The translations under genes and the position numbers were made by a program. From the NCBI RefSeq assembly GCF_033807715.1, contig NC_084596.1, positions 30,946,879-31,010,878 on the forward strand: a stretch of 64,000 nucleotides of DNA. Direction: 5' to 3'. Within the stretch, counting starts at the first letter, position 1; each line of letters opens with the position of its first letter. The notes under the pieces are model-generated. The model was not told the origin of the DNA and did no database searches. It saw nothing but the letters and a program-made list of their open reading frames with translations. The stretch comes from Cololabis saira. Taxonomy: Eukaryota > Chordata > Actinopteri > Beloniformes > Belonidae. This document shows, one piece after another, positions 12,753 to 26,600 of this stretch.

Positions 12753-13264
12753 TGACCCACACAAGCAGATAACCAGGAAAGGCGCAAATTAGGAAATTGC
12801 CGCCAATAAGTAGACATAAATGTGAATGGGAACAGTTTAGGAGTGACAGAATGAAATAACGAATTGTATTTATTTCGGTCTTGTACAAGTTATTTTACAA
12901 AACAAAATGAAAAAAATAAACATTGCTTTTGCCGAAAAGGTGTGTAGGCTGAAGCCGTAGTTTATACCCTTTTTCTCTTGTTCTCTCTCTTTTGATAATA
13001 TACTTTATAGTTATAGTGTTTTATATTCATTTACAATATTTTCTTTAAACATTTTATTAAACTTGTAGATAGAACTGCACATTTTTTAGGTCGTTGTCAC
13101 AACTATTCCATAATTATCTTGCCTTAATTGATGTACATCTCTTTAATATTTGTTCTTGCTGTCTCATCTCAAACATGAGTTTCCCCCTCAGGTCATGAGC
13201 CAGGACAGGACAGGAGCCTACATTACAGCTGTTAGGGATTTAGGAATTGAGACATAAGACATTT

Positions 13265-13446
13265 ACAGGGTTGGGCTTTGGTCTGGAGGACCAGGTTCAA
13301 GCCCAGGAATGGCAACTATGATGAACCACCTTGGGCCCCTGAGCAAGGCACTTAACCCTAATAGCTCCCCAAAAAACTGTGTGTTCTCTCAGATTTAAGT
13401 CGCTTTGGTCAGATGATAAAAGCGTCTGCTAAATTACAGTAGTAGT
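13265..13446 (+). mobile_element. tRNA-derived SINE
   Basis: The element has a B-box-like 'GGTTCAAGCCC' near 13303, then 'CCCTGAGCAAGGCACTTAAC' and the tail 'AAGTCGCTTTGG...AAAAGCGTCTGCTAAAT'. This is the standard arrangement of widespread teleost SINEs. A tail-only fragment of the same family lies at 34452-34495. Confidence 0.8.
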
Positions 13447-13596
13447 ATTTAGACTTAAAAACAAATGGGATATCACAGTCAATAAAATAGAAGCTAAAAT
13501 GTAGAAAAACCCAGAGTCTGGACTCCAGTGAGTCTGGAGGAAAGTGGAAAAACTATACCGGCAACCATACCTGGCTGCTGGACAGGCAATTTATTA

Positions 13597-13636
13597 ATCA
13601 CTCACTCACTCACTCACTCACTCACTCACTCACTCA
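13597..13636. repeat. (CACT)n microsatellite
   Basis: About ten CACT tetranucleotide units. The surrounding 13450-14600 sequence has no recognisable gene; an A-run lies at 14510-14530. Confidence 0.9.
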
Positions 13637-14672
13637 ATGTTCCTTCCTACAGTTTAGGAGCTAATGTAAGACAGACCATGTTTTCAAATCACTTGGTGAA
13701 CATAACTTGTTTTTCATCTGTAGGGGTTGTGGCTTATTCTGTTAGGTTTCACTTTCCCCTCAGAACACACCCTTACAGCAACAGGCTGGTAACACAAGAT
13801 TGCGCTGAACTGTTTGTATCCATGTCAGGGTAAGATTGCCTTTTTTTTAAATGTTTTTTTTTAATTATTATTATTGAAGAGTTGATAGTTATGTTACTGA
13901 ACTTTGTCTCACATCATGTTAAAGCAGAGACTTGATTCGTCGGATTTCAGGACTCATTTCCTAAACTGAATTTGGACAGTCTGAACTGATGGTCCAGTTA
14001 CAACATTATCCTCTGTTTTCTTTGTTTTATAATTTAAAGCTTCAGAGCCTAAATCAGACATCTGACTTGTAAAACTGCTGTGCATAACTTTGACAGCTGT
14101 TACACTGCTTGGGGGAACTGTCAAGAGTATATAGATTACAATCTCCAGATGAAGTCTTCAGCTCTATCAGGAAGGCAAACATCAGCTGTCAGTCATTTTG
14201 AAGCCTTTTTTTTTCTTCATAAACGTGAGAGAGCGAGCTCAGGTGAGACTGTTGTCATGACAATGGTAGGTGGGATCTGTGGTGCACAACGTTTCGTCTC
14301 CATGTGTAGTCATTTATCAGATTTGACAGGTGAGTCAGGTGCATTGTTCATTGAACATCAGCTGATAAATGATGAGTCACACACCATCATGTGACACTCT
14401 GATGAAGGCGGATGTTTTTTACCAAAACATGTCCGGTAAATAACCTAGAATCCTTGTCTGAGATATTTAAAAAAGAAAGTTTAATGACATTTTAAAATCC
14501 ATGTTCTTAAAAAAAAAAAAAAAAAAAAAAGGCAACTTCCCTGAGATTGTAGCAGGACAACAGCCCACACATGGAATTTTATATGTCATGATTTCTCTGC
14601 TCTGTTTTTATGTGAACATAGTATTTAAGAGAGTGTTGAGTGAAAATAAAATCTTCCGGTGTTTTTGTTAAG

Positions 14673-17600
14673 ATGGGTTCAATATTTAACCTTCTTGAGC
14701 GGCACAGACTGGAGTCTTACTACAACCAGTTTCATCAGTTGGGTGTGAAGGATGAGAGGGATTTCTTGGATGGAGTGACGGATGAGGATCTGAACCAGAT
14801 GGGTAAGAGTGGTGAATGTGAACCAAATTCCAAGTAATGACAGATTTAAGGTTTTGAACATGAACTAATTGAAAATCAATCGATCTCTTGGTCATAAACA
14901 TGTTACTGCAAATTAATTGTTAGAAAAGAGCATCAGATATGGTTTAAAGAAAACTAATCTATTTCTTAAAATTGGGTAAGACTGATTAACATCACATGAG
15001 ATGTAACTGTCATGTATTTACCCACAAATCCAAATGCACTTACCTTTGGGATGTATTTGGATGAAAAACCAAATACACCCTGCCTTCAGTTATTTGTATA
15101 ACCAGTAAGTAAGAATTAAGGGTTAGCCTTAATAATTTGATATATTTGTGAGCAAAAGTTAATTTAACCTATTTTAATCTTTTCTGTGTTTCATAATGAT
15201 CATGAAATGATGCTGCCTTAGTATTAATAAAGCACTATCTCAGGTAAACTCTTGCACTGTGGTTGTTGAATGAGTGTTCTCAGCCAGGAAGTTATTGTTT
15301 GGACATTGTTGTCCTAGGATCCTGTTATCTTTTTGTTTTTTTCTTTTGGATGAAGCTCAGATCACATTTTATGGCAGATAATTGCTGAAAGTCAATTAAT
15401 TGTGCATTTTGGCTCAGTTTTTTTTCTTTAAAGTCATCTTAATTGCTTTTTAATATTACATGATGTTCATCTGAGACCATACAGTAATTAACTAATTTCA
15501 AAACCTGGTAAAATGTGCCATTTATGCTTTAGTTTGATACCTTAATTGACAAAAGCTGTACTTGGTCACATTACTTTCTTTATGAGAGTGAATTTTTTTT
15601 TTTTTAATTGGCTTAATGTTTTATAAAAAGGGAATATAAAGTAAAATGTATCTTCACATTATATTACCATAGAACATTTGCTTTATTGCCTTATATGGTC
15701 AGGATATGTACCTCCTTATAGCCTTGTTTCTCTCCATCTGAAAGGGATTTTTGATGGTGTCAGAGGTGGCCACTGTAATATGGGGCATGATTTATAGAAG
15801 TTTTAAACTATCTCTACCACCACTTTCATGTGAATACATTTTAACATTCACCAAACTTTCCTTTTCACTTTTACAGGCCTAAGTCAGGTGGAAAGGACTC
15901 GTTTTTCTACCATGAGAAACTTTATTCAGAGACTCAGAGCTCCACAGCGACAAGTTCAAGCTGTGCCACCTGCTCAGAGATCAATGGAGTTATTCTCCTT
16001 GCAGTACACATACCCTAAATGTCCCAAACCAGTATGTATCAAAGGTGAGGTGACTGCTATTGTCTTTGGCCAAGTCATTGACTTGTTCAGTGACCAATGT
16101 CACAGCAGTGATGATTCATACTGTTCCAACCAGAGTGATGCATTTGAAATGTCAATGTTACAGATATGGACCCGGAGCAAAACACAGTTGAGGATCTGAT
16201 GTTACGAATCTGTTATCTTGAAAATGTTGGGAACAACAAAGGAGTCTGTCTCTACTCGGCGGATGGGATGCCCCTGACAGACGACCCCTTCTTCAACACA
16301 TGTGAGTGCAAAGTCCTGCAGACGCATCAAGTATATTTGGATGTGAGTGAAGTTGAGGGTTGTGTTCTAATCTGCAGAACTAGTTCTGTATGAGGACCGG
16401 CAGGCAACACACTGGAAATCACTGGGGGGGAGCAGAGCTGGAGATGGCAGAGTTGAATGTATTAAGATTTTCCTGGCAGTGATAAATATTAAGAACGAGC
16501 AGACCAGAGGAACAGCCAGGGGCTGTATGTCTTGGAGATCAAATAAGACAGGCCAGTTTGAGATGGTTTGGACATAAACTGTAGAGGGGGTTGGTGAATG
16601 CATCAGTAGACAAATGCTTGAAAGAGCTGTCATGCAGGGGAAAAAAGGGAAAAGCCAAAGAGGAGATTTCTGAATGTGGTGGAAGAGGATGTGCAGTTGG
16701 TGTGACAGAAGAAGGTGCAGATGACAGGCATAGATGGAAATGGATGATCTGCTATGGTAACGTGTAAAAGCCAAAAGGACGACCAAGAGAGGTCAGACTT
16801 TTATAACACTAACCTCTTCCATGAGGTTACTGAGAGGAGTTGATAGATCTATGATTCAGATTCGATTCAAAAATACTTAAGTAATCCCCGAAGGGAAATG
16901 CTAAATTTCAGTAGTTTTTATGATTTCCGTCTCTAGAGATTTTTGTGTGCAGAGTTACAGCTGTGGGCAGGAAGGATGGCGTGGTGACCACCTTGAGAAA
17001 CTGTTTATTTAATGTCCACCATGAATGAAGATTTAAACTCCAATACAGGCCATGAGATATCCCTTATTCACTGCATGTGGACCTAATTCTGTAATAGCTG
17101 CAGGATTCTCACAAGATTAGTTGAGATGGACACTGTTTTACCCTTCTCCTGTGTTCACTGAAACACAAGAAACGGTTCTTTTTAAGTTTACAGTTGCTTT
17201 AGTAATACTATGTATCTGTTTGTTTTTTATTGTAGGGTCTTTGAAGGACAGACATCTAGCAAATGGTGCCATGATCTATGCTATATTCACACCGAAAGAA
17301 AACCTAAAAGTGGCTCCTCAAATGCCAAAGCAAGAGTATGATGAGATGGATGGAACGGATATCATTCGATGCCACATCATGCTCAAGGTACAACTTGGCT
17401 TTAGTGCTCACGATCAGACCAAAGGTACTGTTGTGGGGTTTAATATCAAAATCCATACCAGCACAAACTCAGTGTTCCCACATGAAACGTATCATGTAAA
17501 ACAGGATATTTGCACACTAAAAAGCTACCTGGGAGTGGAACCCATCACGCTTTTGCCCTGTGAGCAAAGACATCAGTATTTGTAAGGAGAGAAGCATACT

Positions 17601-20600
17601 CCATACATCCAGTGTGCAGTTGTAGTTTTAAATGTTTTCGTTTTGTGCATGCACATGTCTGGGATGAGCATTTGCTCTCACCTGCTTAACACACACTTTT
17701 GAGATTCTGGAGCAGGTGGAGACAATATTGGTAGCCTTCTCACTCCTGATTGGATAATCACTTGTTCCATGCTGTCGTCTAGCGGGACACGTTGGTGTCA
17801 ACAACTACAGAAGCAGTTCTAGTCATCAGTGTGATACAGATAATGGTGATAGAGTAGTTCCCGTAGTAATTTTTATCCTAAAGTAGTTCATCTATACGGG
17901 CTATTTACTATTATCAAAATTGTAAACTATGTTTCATCAAATAAAAGTGTCGACTAGAAAATGTTTTCAATTAGCCAACAAACCTGTGACAAAAGGTCAG
18001 AGCAAAGACACGAGCATCTGTGGAGCAGCTGAGACGATGTAAGAAGGATTGAACATATGCACATCACATCTAGGGCTGCAGCTATCGAATATTTAGTAAT
18101 CGAGTATTCTACTGAAAATTCCATCGAGTAATCGGATAAAACATATTTTTGTTTAGTTAAAGGAGCTTGAGGCTCCTTTTAAGAAATGAGACTCTCTAGC
18201 GCCACCCTTCACCACGACGGCCGTGGGGGGTACTGCAGCCAACAGTGAAGCCGGCACGGGAGAATGGGGAGAACGCGCATGCAGCGTCATTTGACGTCAC
18301 ATCCGCAGCCCAGCGCGGGAAATTCGGGACCGAATTGCAGCACATTTTGCAGCACACAGCCTGTTCAAGGCAAAGGAGAGATACACTAGAGGGCTCATTG
18401 TTTTTGGTTTGGAACGTTTCATCTGACATTATTACTAGAAAACTTAAAATGTATACAGATTTTTTTCATAAATCCTGCCACAATCCGGCCTCAAGCTCCT
18501 TTAAAGAGCAATCGACAGTAGTCATAATTAATAGAAACCTAGCCCTCCACAGGGCTAACATTATGTTAGCAAGGTACTGTAACGTTAATCTCATTAATTA
18601 GCGCTACGTTAACTTAATTTTACCTTGTCTCGGGGGACAGTCCTCCGCTCTCGGAGTAAACAGGGTGTCTTTGATGGAGATGCTGCAGCATTGAGGACGT
18701 ACTGTTGTGGTATGCAAGCGCTGTTTTACAGTGAAGACATGCAACAGTGTTCGCCTTGGTGTCCAGCTTGAAATGCTCCCATACTTTTGACATTTTCTGC
18801 CTTTTCTTTTAGTTAAAACCAAACATATCCGCCGCCACTTTCTTCTACCTTTACGTGCGTGGCGTCAGCGCGTTGTGCCGCATTAAACGCAGTTTGGGCG
18901 GAATACCAAAATTAAACGATTCCTCGAGGCAGAGAAAATACCTCGATCATTTTTTGTAATCAAATTATTTGAGGAATCGTTTCAGCCCTAATCACATCCA
19001 TGTGCTTGTGAATGCATTTGTTCACCCAGTGAACACCTGTACCCTCACGAACATACCCTTTTGTTTGCCAATGCTATCGTGTCATTGCAATGCAGAAATG
19101 ATCTCTAGTTATGGGTTCCATCTCACATGTTCGTAATCTGTTCACATGTTATGTGTGTTCTCTATGCTCATGAGATTTCTGTGAGTTGGTCAAATTTTCC
19201 ATGTGTGTGAATTTTGAAACTAAACTCTGCATTGTGTTTATTGCTCTAAAAATAGGAAAAACACTTAACATACAAAGTAATGCCTCATAGATACAGATAT
19301 AAACTACATCCTCTTAAAAATTGCAAAACATGTAGAGAATGTGTTCTCTTTAACCTGTTTGCTCTTGTTAGGGACACTTTGAGCTGATGGTAGACTTTGA
19401 AAGTGACACAATAGAGACTGTCAAACTCAAGCTGTCCATTGCAAGTGGAGTCCCAGCACATGTTTTACATCAAAGGTAAGTCGAAGCATTGATTTTTGTG
19501 ACTCTTGGTAAATTGTTTAACCTTCAAAATGAAGCTGCACTTCTGCTCATTGGTGTGCTTTATTCTTTTTACAGAGGTAAATACTCCAGTGGTGACACAC
19601 TGAAACAATGTGGAATCTCTGAAGGCTCCACAGTTTCTTTTGCTTTGTCCTCTTTTCCTGTGGAGATGTCACTTGAGACTTTCTACATTAATGACGTTGT
19701 GCCTTCGACGTTGCAAACCCTGAAAGGAATCAGTGTGTTCTTGTCTTCATTTTCTGCCATTGTAAGCAATGTTTTATTTTCCTCATTGACCGTTTTCTTT
19801 TTCATGTAACACTTCAAAAATCAGGACTCTAGTTTAAGGCCCTGTCCCAATACTCCCCCTAGCCCTCGTTTTCATCCCTACCCCTAAATTTTGCGCGTTC
19901 CCGTGAGGGTAGTGGTGTCCCAATTCCTCTTTCCACCAAGGGGTAGTGAAGAAAAGTAGTGTAGTTGCTATGAATCTCTCCCTACGGACGTAGGGATTTC
20001 TGATCCTCACTAGGGATCTAGGGACAAAAAAATTTCCCAGAATGCTTTTCATCATTTGCGGACTGAATCCAAAAAAAAAAACATGACGGACATTTCTTAT
20101 TTTTTTAGTGAATAAAATCAATATTTTGAGTTAGTTTCTGCATAAAAATGCGTTTTGATTACATTTCTAGCGAGAAATATATATTTTCATCAAATATGAC
20201 AGCTGCGTTTAGCTGCCGCTATGATGGCACAAACTGCTGATTTGCTTCGGCAAGCTTGGTAGCATGATGAGGGATGAGGAAGTGGTGATGGCTAGCTATT
20301 GGCTGAGCTGACTGCTACTCAATCATTGAAAATGATTTTATCCCTTGTATATAAATTCTCCTGACATGGTACAAGGAATTCACCCTGCCTCAGTTGTCAC
20401 CGATGTGAAATTAAAAGATGGAGACTGAAATGTTTGTTTAACCAGGCTGTATATATGTTTATTTCTGTTCTAAAGTTGGATGTTTAACATGGGAGTTAAT
20501 GAAGATCTGCATGGGATTCAACCCGGAAGTTAGATGTTTTGGGTGGGATCAAGGCGCCACATCGCCTTTGCTTATTTGATCCAACCAGGAAGTGATTGAG

Positions 20601-23600
20601 GTCACAGTTCCTAAACTGACCTGGGGGCAGGCTCCAAAGAGGGGACCTTGCCTGGAAGGGGCCGAGGATGGAGCTTGGCTAAGCCAGAGGCAGGTTGTAC
20701 TAAGTGTACATTGGCTAAACTATAGCAGCTTTGGATTATTTCAGTACCCTTCCAAGTGCGAGCACCTTGGAAGCTACTGCCACCTGACCTGTAATTGCAG
20801 TCACCTGATTTTCAGCCGTGGCTTTCCTGAAGGAACTGGGAAGCCACGATGGATCATTTCAGGACCTTTCCATGCAGAATTTCTCAGTTATTCATCAGTC
20901 CGACTTCCATCACGATAAAAGTATTGCTGATGAATCGACTGTTTAAAATAAAACGGGGATTTCTGTAGGCTAAAGTCATGCACGTGGTGGAAAATGTTTT
21001 TCCCCCCTAAGGCCAGTGTCTTACTGTAACATGTTTTAAAATGAATGCTAAAAAGATTCACATTCAAAGCAGCCAGTATTAACAATGAAATCCACTGACC
21101 AGAAAAAGCAGTTAATGTCACTATCTGTGCTCTACCCTTAACAGTGAGTTTAACACCCTCTGTCCTGCCCTTTTTATTTCATCTCTTTTCCTTCTAGACT
21201 ACCATTCCAAGTTCAAGACGCAATAAACTGATTTCCTATATACGGAAACTGACTGGATGTAACCCACTCGCCCAGAGTTTGCATCAGTTACTCTGCAGGA
21301 ATGAACAGCTGACGAGGAACCAGAAGGTAAACGATATTAGGTGGAGTCAAAGTAACCTTTTATACTTTTTTTTTTTTTTTTTTTTTTTTAAACTAGGTAT
21401 GTTTACATTTTTTTTTAAAGTTTGATTTGTATGTACAATATATTTTGAGAAGTTGGAGCTGTCCAAAGTAGATGTAGTGAGCACTTGGATTTTGAGGATG
21501 TTGTTGCCCTTGGTAGGTACCTTGTGTGGCCCTGAAAAACTGCTGGATAGTGTGTGGTGTTTTTTGTATTTAGGGTGCCGTGGCCAGAACAGTGTGCTAC
21601 TCTGATATCCCCTCAACTTAGGCTCTTCTACCCTCATCCACCATCAGCAGTGGTGTGTGTTGCACCTTCCATGTTGATCTCATTATTTTATTCAGCTTCT
21701 CTCACCTACTTGGTGTTTATTATGCCACATGGATACTATCACATCACAATCAAAACTATTGAGGAATTCTCTCTACCGTAAGCCAATGGGTGTTACAGTT
21801 CTAATCTACACAGTAATGGACAACTGGCTGAAAAGAGATAGAAGGTCGACCCTGTTACAGTCCCTGCCTTTAGATTCTACCCGGCACCCCCGAAGACAGA
21901 AATGAGCTGAGACGTGCTCAAGCTGCATGTTGGGAGACTCACCTGTTAATGGCAGCTATGCTCTCACTTGTCTTATTTAATCAGAAAAGACGTTTCACGC
22001 CTTGCCGAATGGCTCCCAGGCTCTGTTGAATCATTTTAAGTAAATGCTGACTGGACGTTACTTATTAGTAGCTCTGGATTACAGAGAAATGCTCACACAT
22101 TAGACTTTCAGTTCAGGCTATATTTCTCCCACTGATTTATCAAGGTTTACCAACACAAACGCATCATATTCAAGATTGTCCAGGCTGATGAAGATTCATA
22201 TCTGTCCATCATACTCAAATTTCAGACCTTGTAAAGTTTCAATTTTCTTATTTATTTCAGACTTGAAATAAATAAGAAATGTATTCATTTTATTTCTTAG
22301 CATGACACTGTTCTACTTAAATTATTTTGAATAACATCATTGTGAGTATTATATTCATCGTATCGCATTAATATTTTTGGTAATCTCAGAGCTCTATTCT
22401 TGTCATTATGGACAAATAAATCCCTTTTGAAAAGAGGATCAGTCCACTTTTACAGTAGCTAAAATAGTGTATTTGAGATCAGTTTTAGACAAAACCAATG
22501 CCATGAATAATTATATAACGGTAGTTGGGGGTTTGGTTAGTCTCTTTGTCCTCTGGTTATGCAATAGATGTAGAATGATTCCTTCAGGGTAATGGTTCTG
22601 TTGAAGCTGTATCATTATAATTATATAGAATGGGATCCCATATTCCTCCACATCAATGACTGTTTCATTACCGTTCTGTTGCAGATAGCTGTTATTGAGG
22701 GCTTGTACATGCTCTTCAGAGAGCTTTTGCCTCAACAAGGATCAAAGCGAGGGGAAAAATACATCGATGACCTATATGTGTTTGAGAACTCACTGTACTG
22801 CTGGGCACACCTCCTGAGCAAAATAAAGGTATAGTCAAAGAGTTTTGAGGTTGATCGTTATTAGGTTGAAACTGTACATGTAATCGGGTGTCTTTGGGTT
22901 TAGAGAAAAATTAGCTAGCATTATAAATGTATCACTTTTAATTTTTTTTTTTTACAGAAACAGTGTCAAACAGTGGAGCACGAAGTCTACGCTCCAATTA
23001 CCCTTCTGTCTGAAAATGGTAACCACTTCTGTGAACCTGTCAGAGTACCGGGAGTACCAGCTGTCTTAGAACGTGCTGATGTCCTCCAGAAAATCAAAGG
23101 TAACATTGAAAGGGCTTTAGAAAGCTTCTTTTTGGGAACAATATTGACCTTTCCGGTTTTTTTTTCATTCGGATCTAGGATAATTTGCACATTAGGATAA
23201 ATGAGAGAAATCCACTGCAACCTTTATTGTGTTGCCCTTTTAAAAACTTGGATAAAGCTCACTGTTCTTAATCTTAAAAACAAGACTGAAATAATTAAAT
23301 TTGCAGTCAAATGGCGATGCATGCACCCATGGGTGAAAACAGACTGAAAACTGCTATTGTATTAGCTTTTCTCTTACACATTTCTGCATCTTGTATTTGT
23401 GGGTGCAGAGTAGCTGATACCAAAGACGACAAAATTATCATCAAGGTGCGTCTGTGTTATCCTCCATCACTCCCCCCCACATTAACATCAGACTGCAACA
23501 GTTTGATTTAGGAGGAGAAGAAGAGACCTTTACATATACCGAGCACATTTGCCGACAAAAGGCCTGGGTTTTCCAATCACCCACACACAGGATGCTTCTG

Positions 23601-26600
23601 GTTAATGAGGATTTATTTTGTTATTGACTACATTTAGTATCAAAGTTAAGATTTTACTGTATTCATACTAGTAGTGAGCCATCTTTTTAAATCACTTTTA
23701 GAATAAAAAAGGGCCTTTTCAAGTTAAAATGTCTTATTTTCACTCTTAGGTGAGGGGAAGAAAATTTAACTTTAAAAACTATTTTTTTTTATTTATATTT
23801 TTTAGCCTCATTCATTTAAAACAGTAAGGCAAGTATATTTGTGTAGTACATGTACAAGATTGTTCTAAGTGCTTTTACATAAGATATAAAAGTTACATAT
23901 TAGACAACTTTTTGATTACCATTGATGAACCATTTGATTAAAAGAATTAGATGCAAGCGTGTAAAAAAAAAAAAAAAAATACAAATAAATAAAAGGATAA
24001 ACTGGTGAAAAGCAAGAAATTACAGTTTGTGCGAGATTACTGAAATGTAGCAGTAAGTTTTCTGATGTTGACGTAAAACAGCTGAGCTTTAGCTGCCCTG
24101 ATGTATTCTGGGAGTTTGTTCCACAGGTGAGGAGCATAAACACTGTTTGGTTCTAATTCTGGGTACAAAAAGTACATTTGTATTTAATTCTACAACACTT
24201 GCTCAGTTTGTAATTTTTAAACCTGCTGTACAGTATGAATAATTTTGACTGACAAATTATTCAGTTTTGGAATAAAAGTGAAAAACATAGAACTTTTGCA
24301 ATCTTTGGCTCAGAGGTTCCTCTTTCTAAGCAAAAGTAAAACACTCACCTCAGTTCTTTCCACTGCATTATTATACAGCTTAAATGCCTGTCTTGCAGTT
24401 TAAATATGAATTGAAGTGTTTTGGTCAAAAGTAAAACTCTAATCTGATATTTTAAGTGATCCAGGTTTAATTATCAAATTTAACTTTAAGTCATGTGCTC
24501 TGATGGCTGAGTTAATCTGCTAAAAATTAATGTTATTTGTTTTTGGAAGTGATAGAATTTGCCCTAACAATGCCTTTTGTATTTCTGAATGCTTTTTTTT
24601 TTCTTAGATGGTGAAAAAATCCCAAATTGTACCGAAGAGCCTTTGCGAGAAACCTCATTACAGAGGGCCAGTGACATTGAAAAGATCCTTCTCAGCTTGC
24701 CTCGACATGTCAGAACATATCCTCTCTGGACTCATCACAACGTGTCTGGTCAAAAGTATGTTGTCGTTTGTTTTTTTTAAATGCATTATTTCCTGTTGTC
24801 ATAACCATTTAAGAATAGTGGTCAGCCTAGGTTCTGTTAAAATATTGATGCGTAGCACAGATAATACTCAAGTGTTTGGCCACATCTGTAAATGATTAAA
24901 CTTCTGGCGTTTCAATCAGACCTGTTGCCAAAGGTGTGTAAGATCAAGCCCCGGACTATGCAGTCTCCATTTGCAAACATTTATGCTACAAAATTTGTCA
25001 TTCAATCAGACCCTGGTCAAAGACTGCAAAGAACCATGGTGCATAAAAATCTAAATTTGTTGAAAAGTGTCACTCCAAACGAGCTGACTTTAAAACGGCA
25101 CGGGAAAATCCCTCAGACAATAACCGGATTCTTGGCTAAAGATGTAGTGCCAGCGCAATCGTGCAGGCCTTTTAACATACTATAACATTTTTGGCCCGTC
25201 TATGCCAGCATGACTGTTCTGCCCACTGTTCAAAGCAAGGACTCTTAAAGACATGCTATAGATTTGGCAGGAAAGAACCAGACTGGCCTGCACAGAGCCC
25301 TGATCACAGGTAGATTAGGCACCTTTGGGATCAACTGGATGGTAAACTGCGAGCCAGGTTCCCTTGTCCAACATCAGTGCCCAACCTCAATCTACAGAAC
25401 GAGTGGGTACTATTGACCACAAAATCATTCAACAATTTTGTGAAAAAGGTATTCCAAGGGTAGAAGTTGTAATGGCTGCAAATGGGGAACTAACTCAATA
25501 TTAAAGTATTTGTATTTGAAGGCAATGTCATTGCAACCCCTGTTGGTGTCATGGTTAGGTGTTCAAATACAACTAATGTATTTTGGGATGTTCATGTTAA
25601 AGAAAACAATATAAACACGCCCTGATAAAGAATACTGTATAAGACGAAGCATGAACACATTAACCTCCTAAGACCGGCGTACATATGTGGACATTACACA
25701 TTTTGTCTCATATTTAATTCCCTAGCGGGGATCCAAAGCAACGAGGAAAAAAAAAAAATTGCACCAGGTCTCAGGAGGATAAAGATGCTATTTTTATAAA
25801 TAAATGTTCAACTACTGTTTGGTATCTGAACATTCCTGTTATGACATTGTCTAATACTTATATAAGATCAGTTTGACAATGTTCATGTTCATAAAATCAA
25901 AATTATTATTCAAACCCTTACACACAGTCTGACAAGTGTTTTCAACAGTATAATTAAAGCTTACAGGTCGTAAGAGTAGTACGGTGAGAATTTGTCAATT
26001 GCTAATTTGTTTCAACTGTGGGAAGTTAAGGGAATGTAAAGCTGTTTTTGAAAGTAAAAGCTACAAACATCAGGATTGACGATGTAATAAAGCTCCCCCA
26101 TTAACTTCCCAAACTGCACTTCAATGTTTTATGTTATAGTGGCAATTAGCTGTACTTATTTAGGTCTTATCTGCCTCTGTGATCTATTATGCTACTGGCA
26201 TCTGTCTGATTCACTATCCATCCGTAAATGCCAGTGAAAATTTCCGGGTCTACGCATGGTTTTCAAATGCACTCCCATTTTTGATTGTTCATTTTAGCAG
26301 AGGGACGAATTTCAAGAAAAATATATTTACACATTTCTGCTTTGATTTAAAGCTTTGAAGTCAATATCAAGAGGACTTTTGGAAGTATGGTGGAAGGACT
26401 CAAAGATTTCCCTTGCCTTAATGTGTGGCCACCTCTACATCTGAAGGATCTGGGATGCCCGGGCCACCTTGTTATGATCACTGAAGGTACTTTGTCAGAT
26501 TACAATCTGATCATGCATCTCTTTCAATGCAAAGAGTATTTCTGAAGTCTGTGATGTGTTTTAATTTGGATACTTTTTGTTTTTTTCTCCAGACAACCTT

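Noticed and set aside
12460..12888. 142-codon - strand frame
   Set aside because: It runs through the MITE at 12597-12752 and has no domain; chance frame.
16367..16786. 139-codon - strand frame in intron 3 of the SAM/E2/U-box gene
   Set aside because: No recognisable motif, Ser/Leu/His-rich, opposite an intron; no support as a gene.
24892..25185. 97-codon + strand frame as an additional exon of the SAM/E2/U-box gene
   Set aside because: Exon 11 joins in frame to the exon at 26361 without it, and it borders a Tc1 remnant; treated as insertion or intron.
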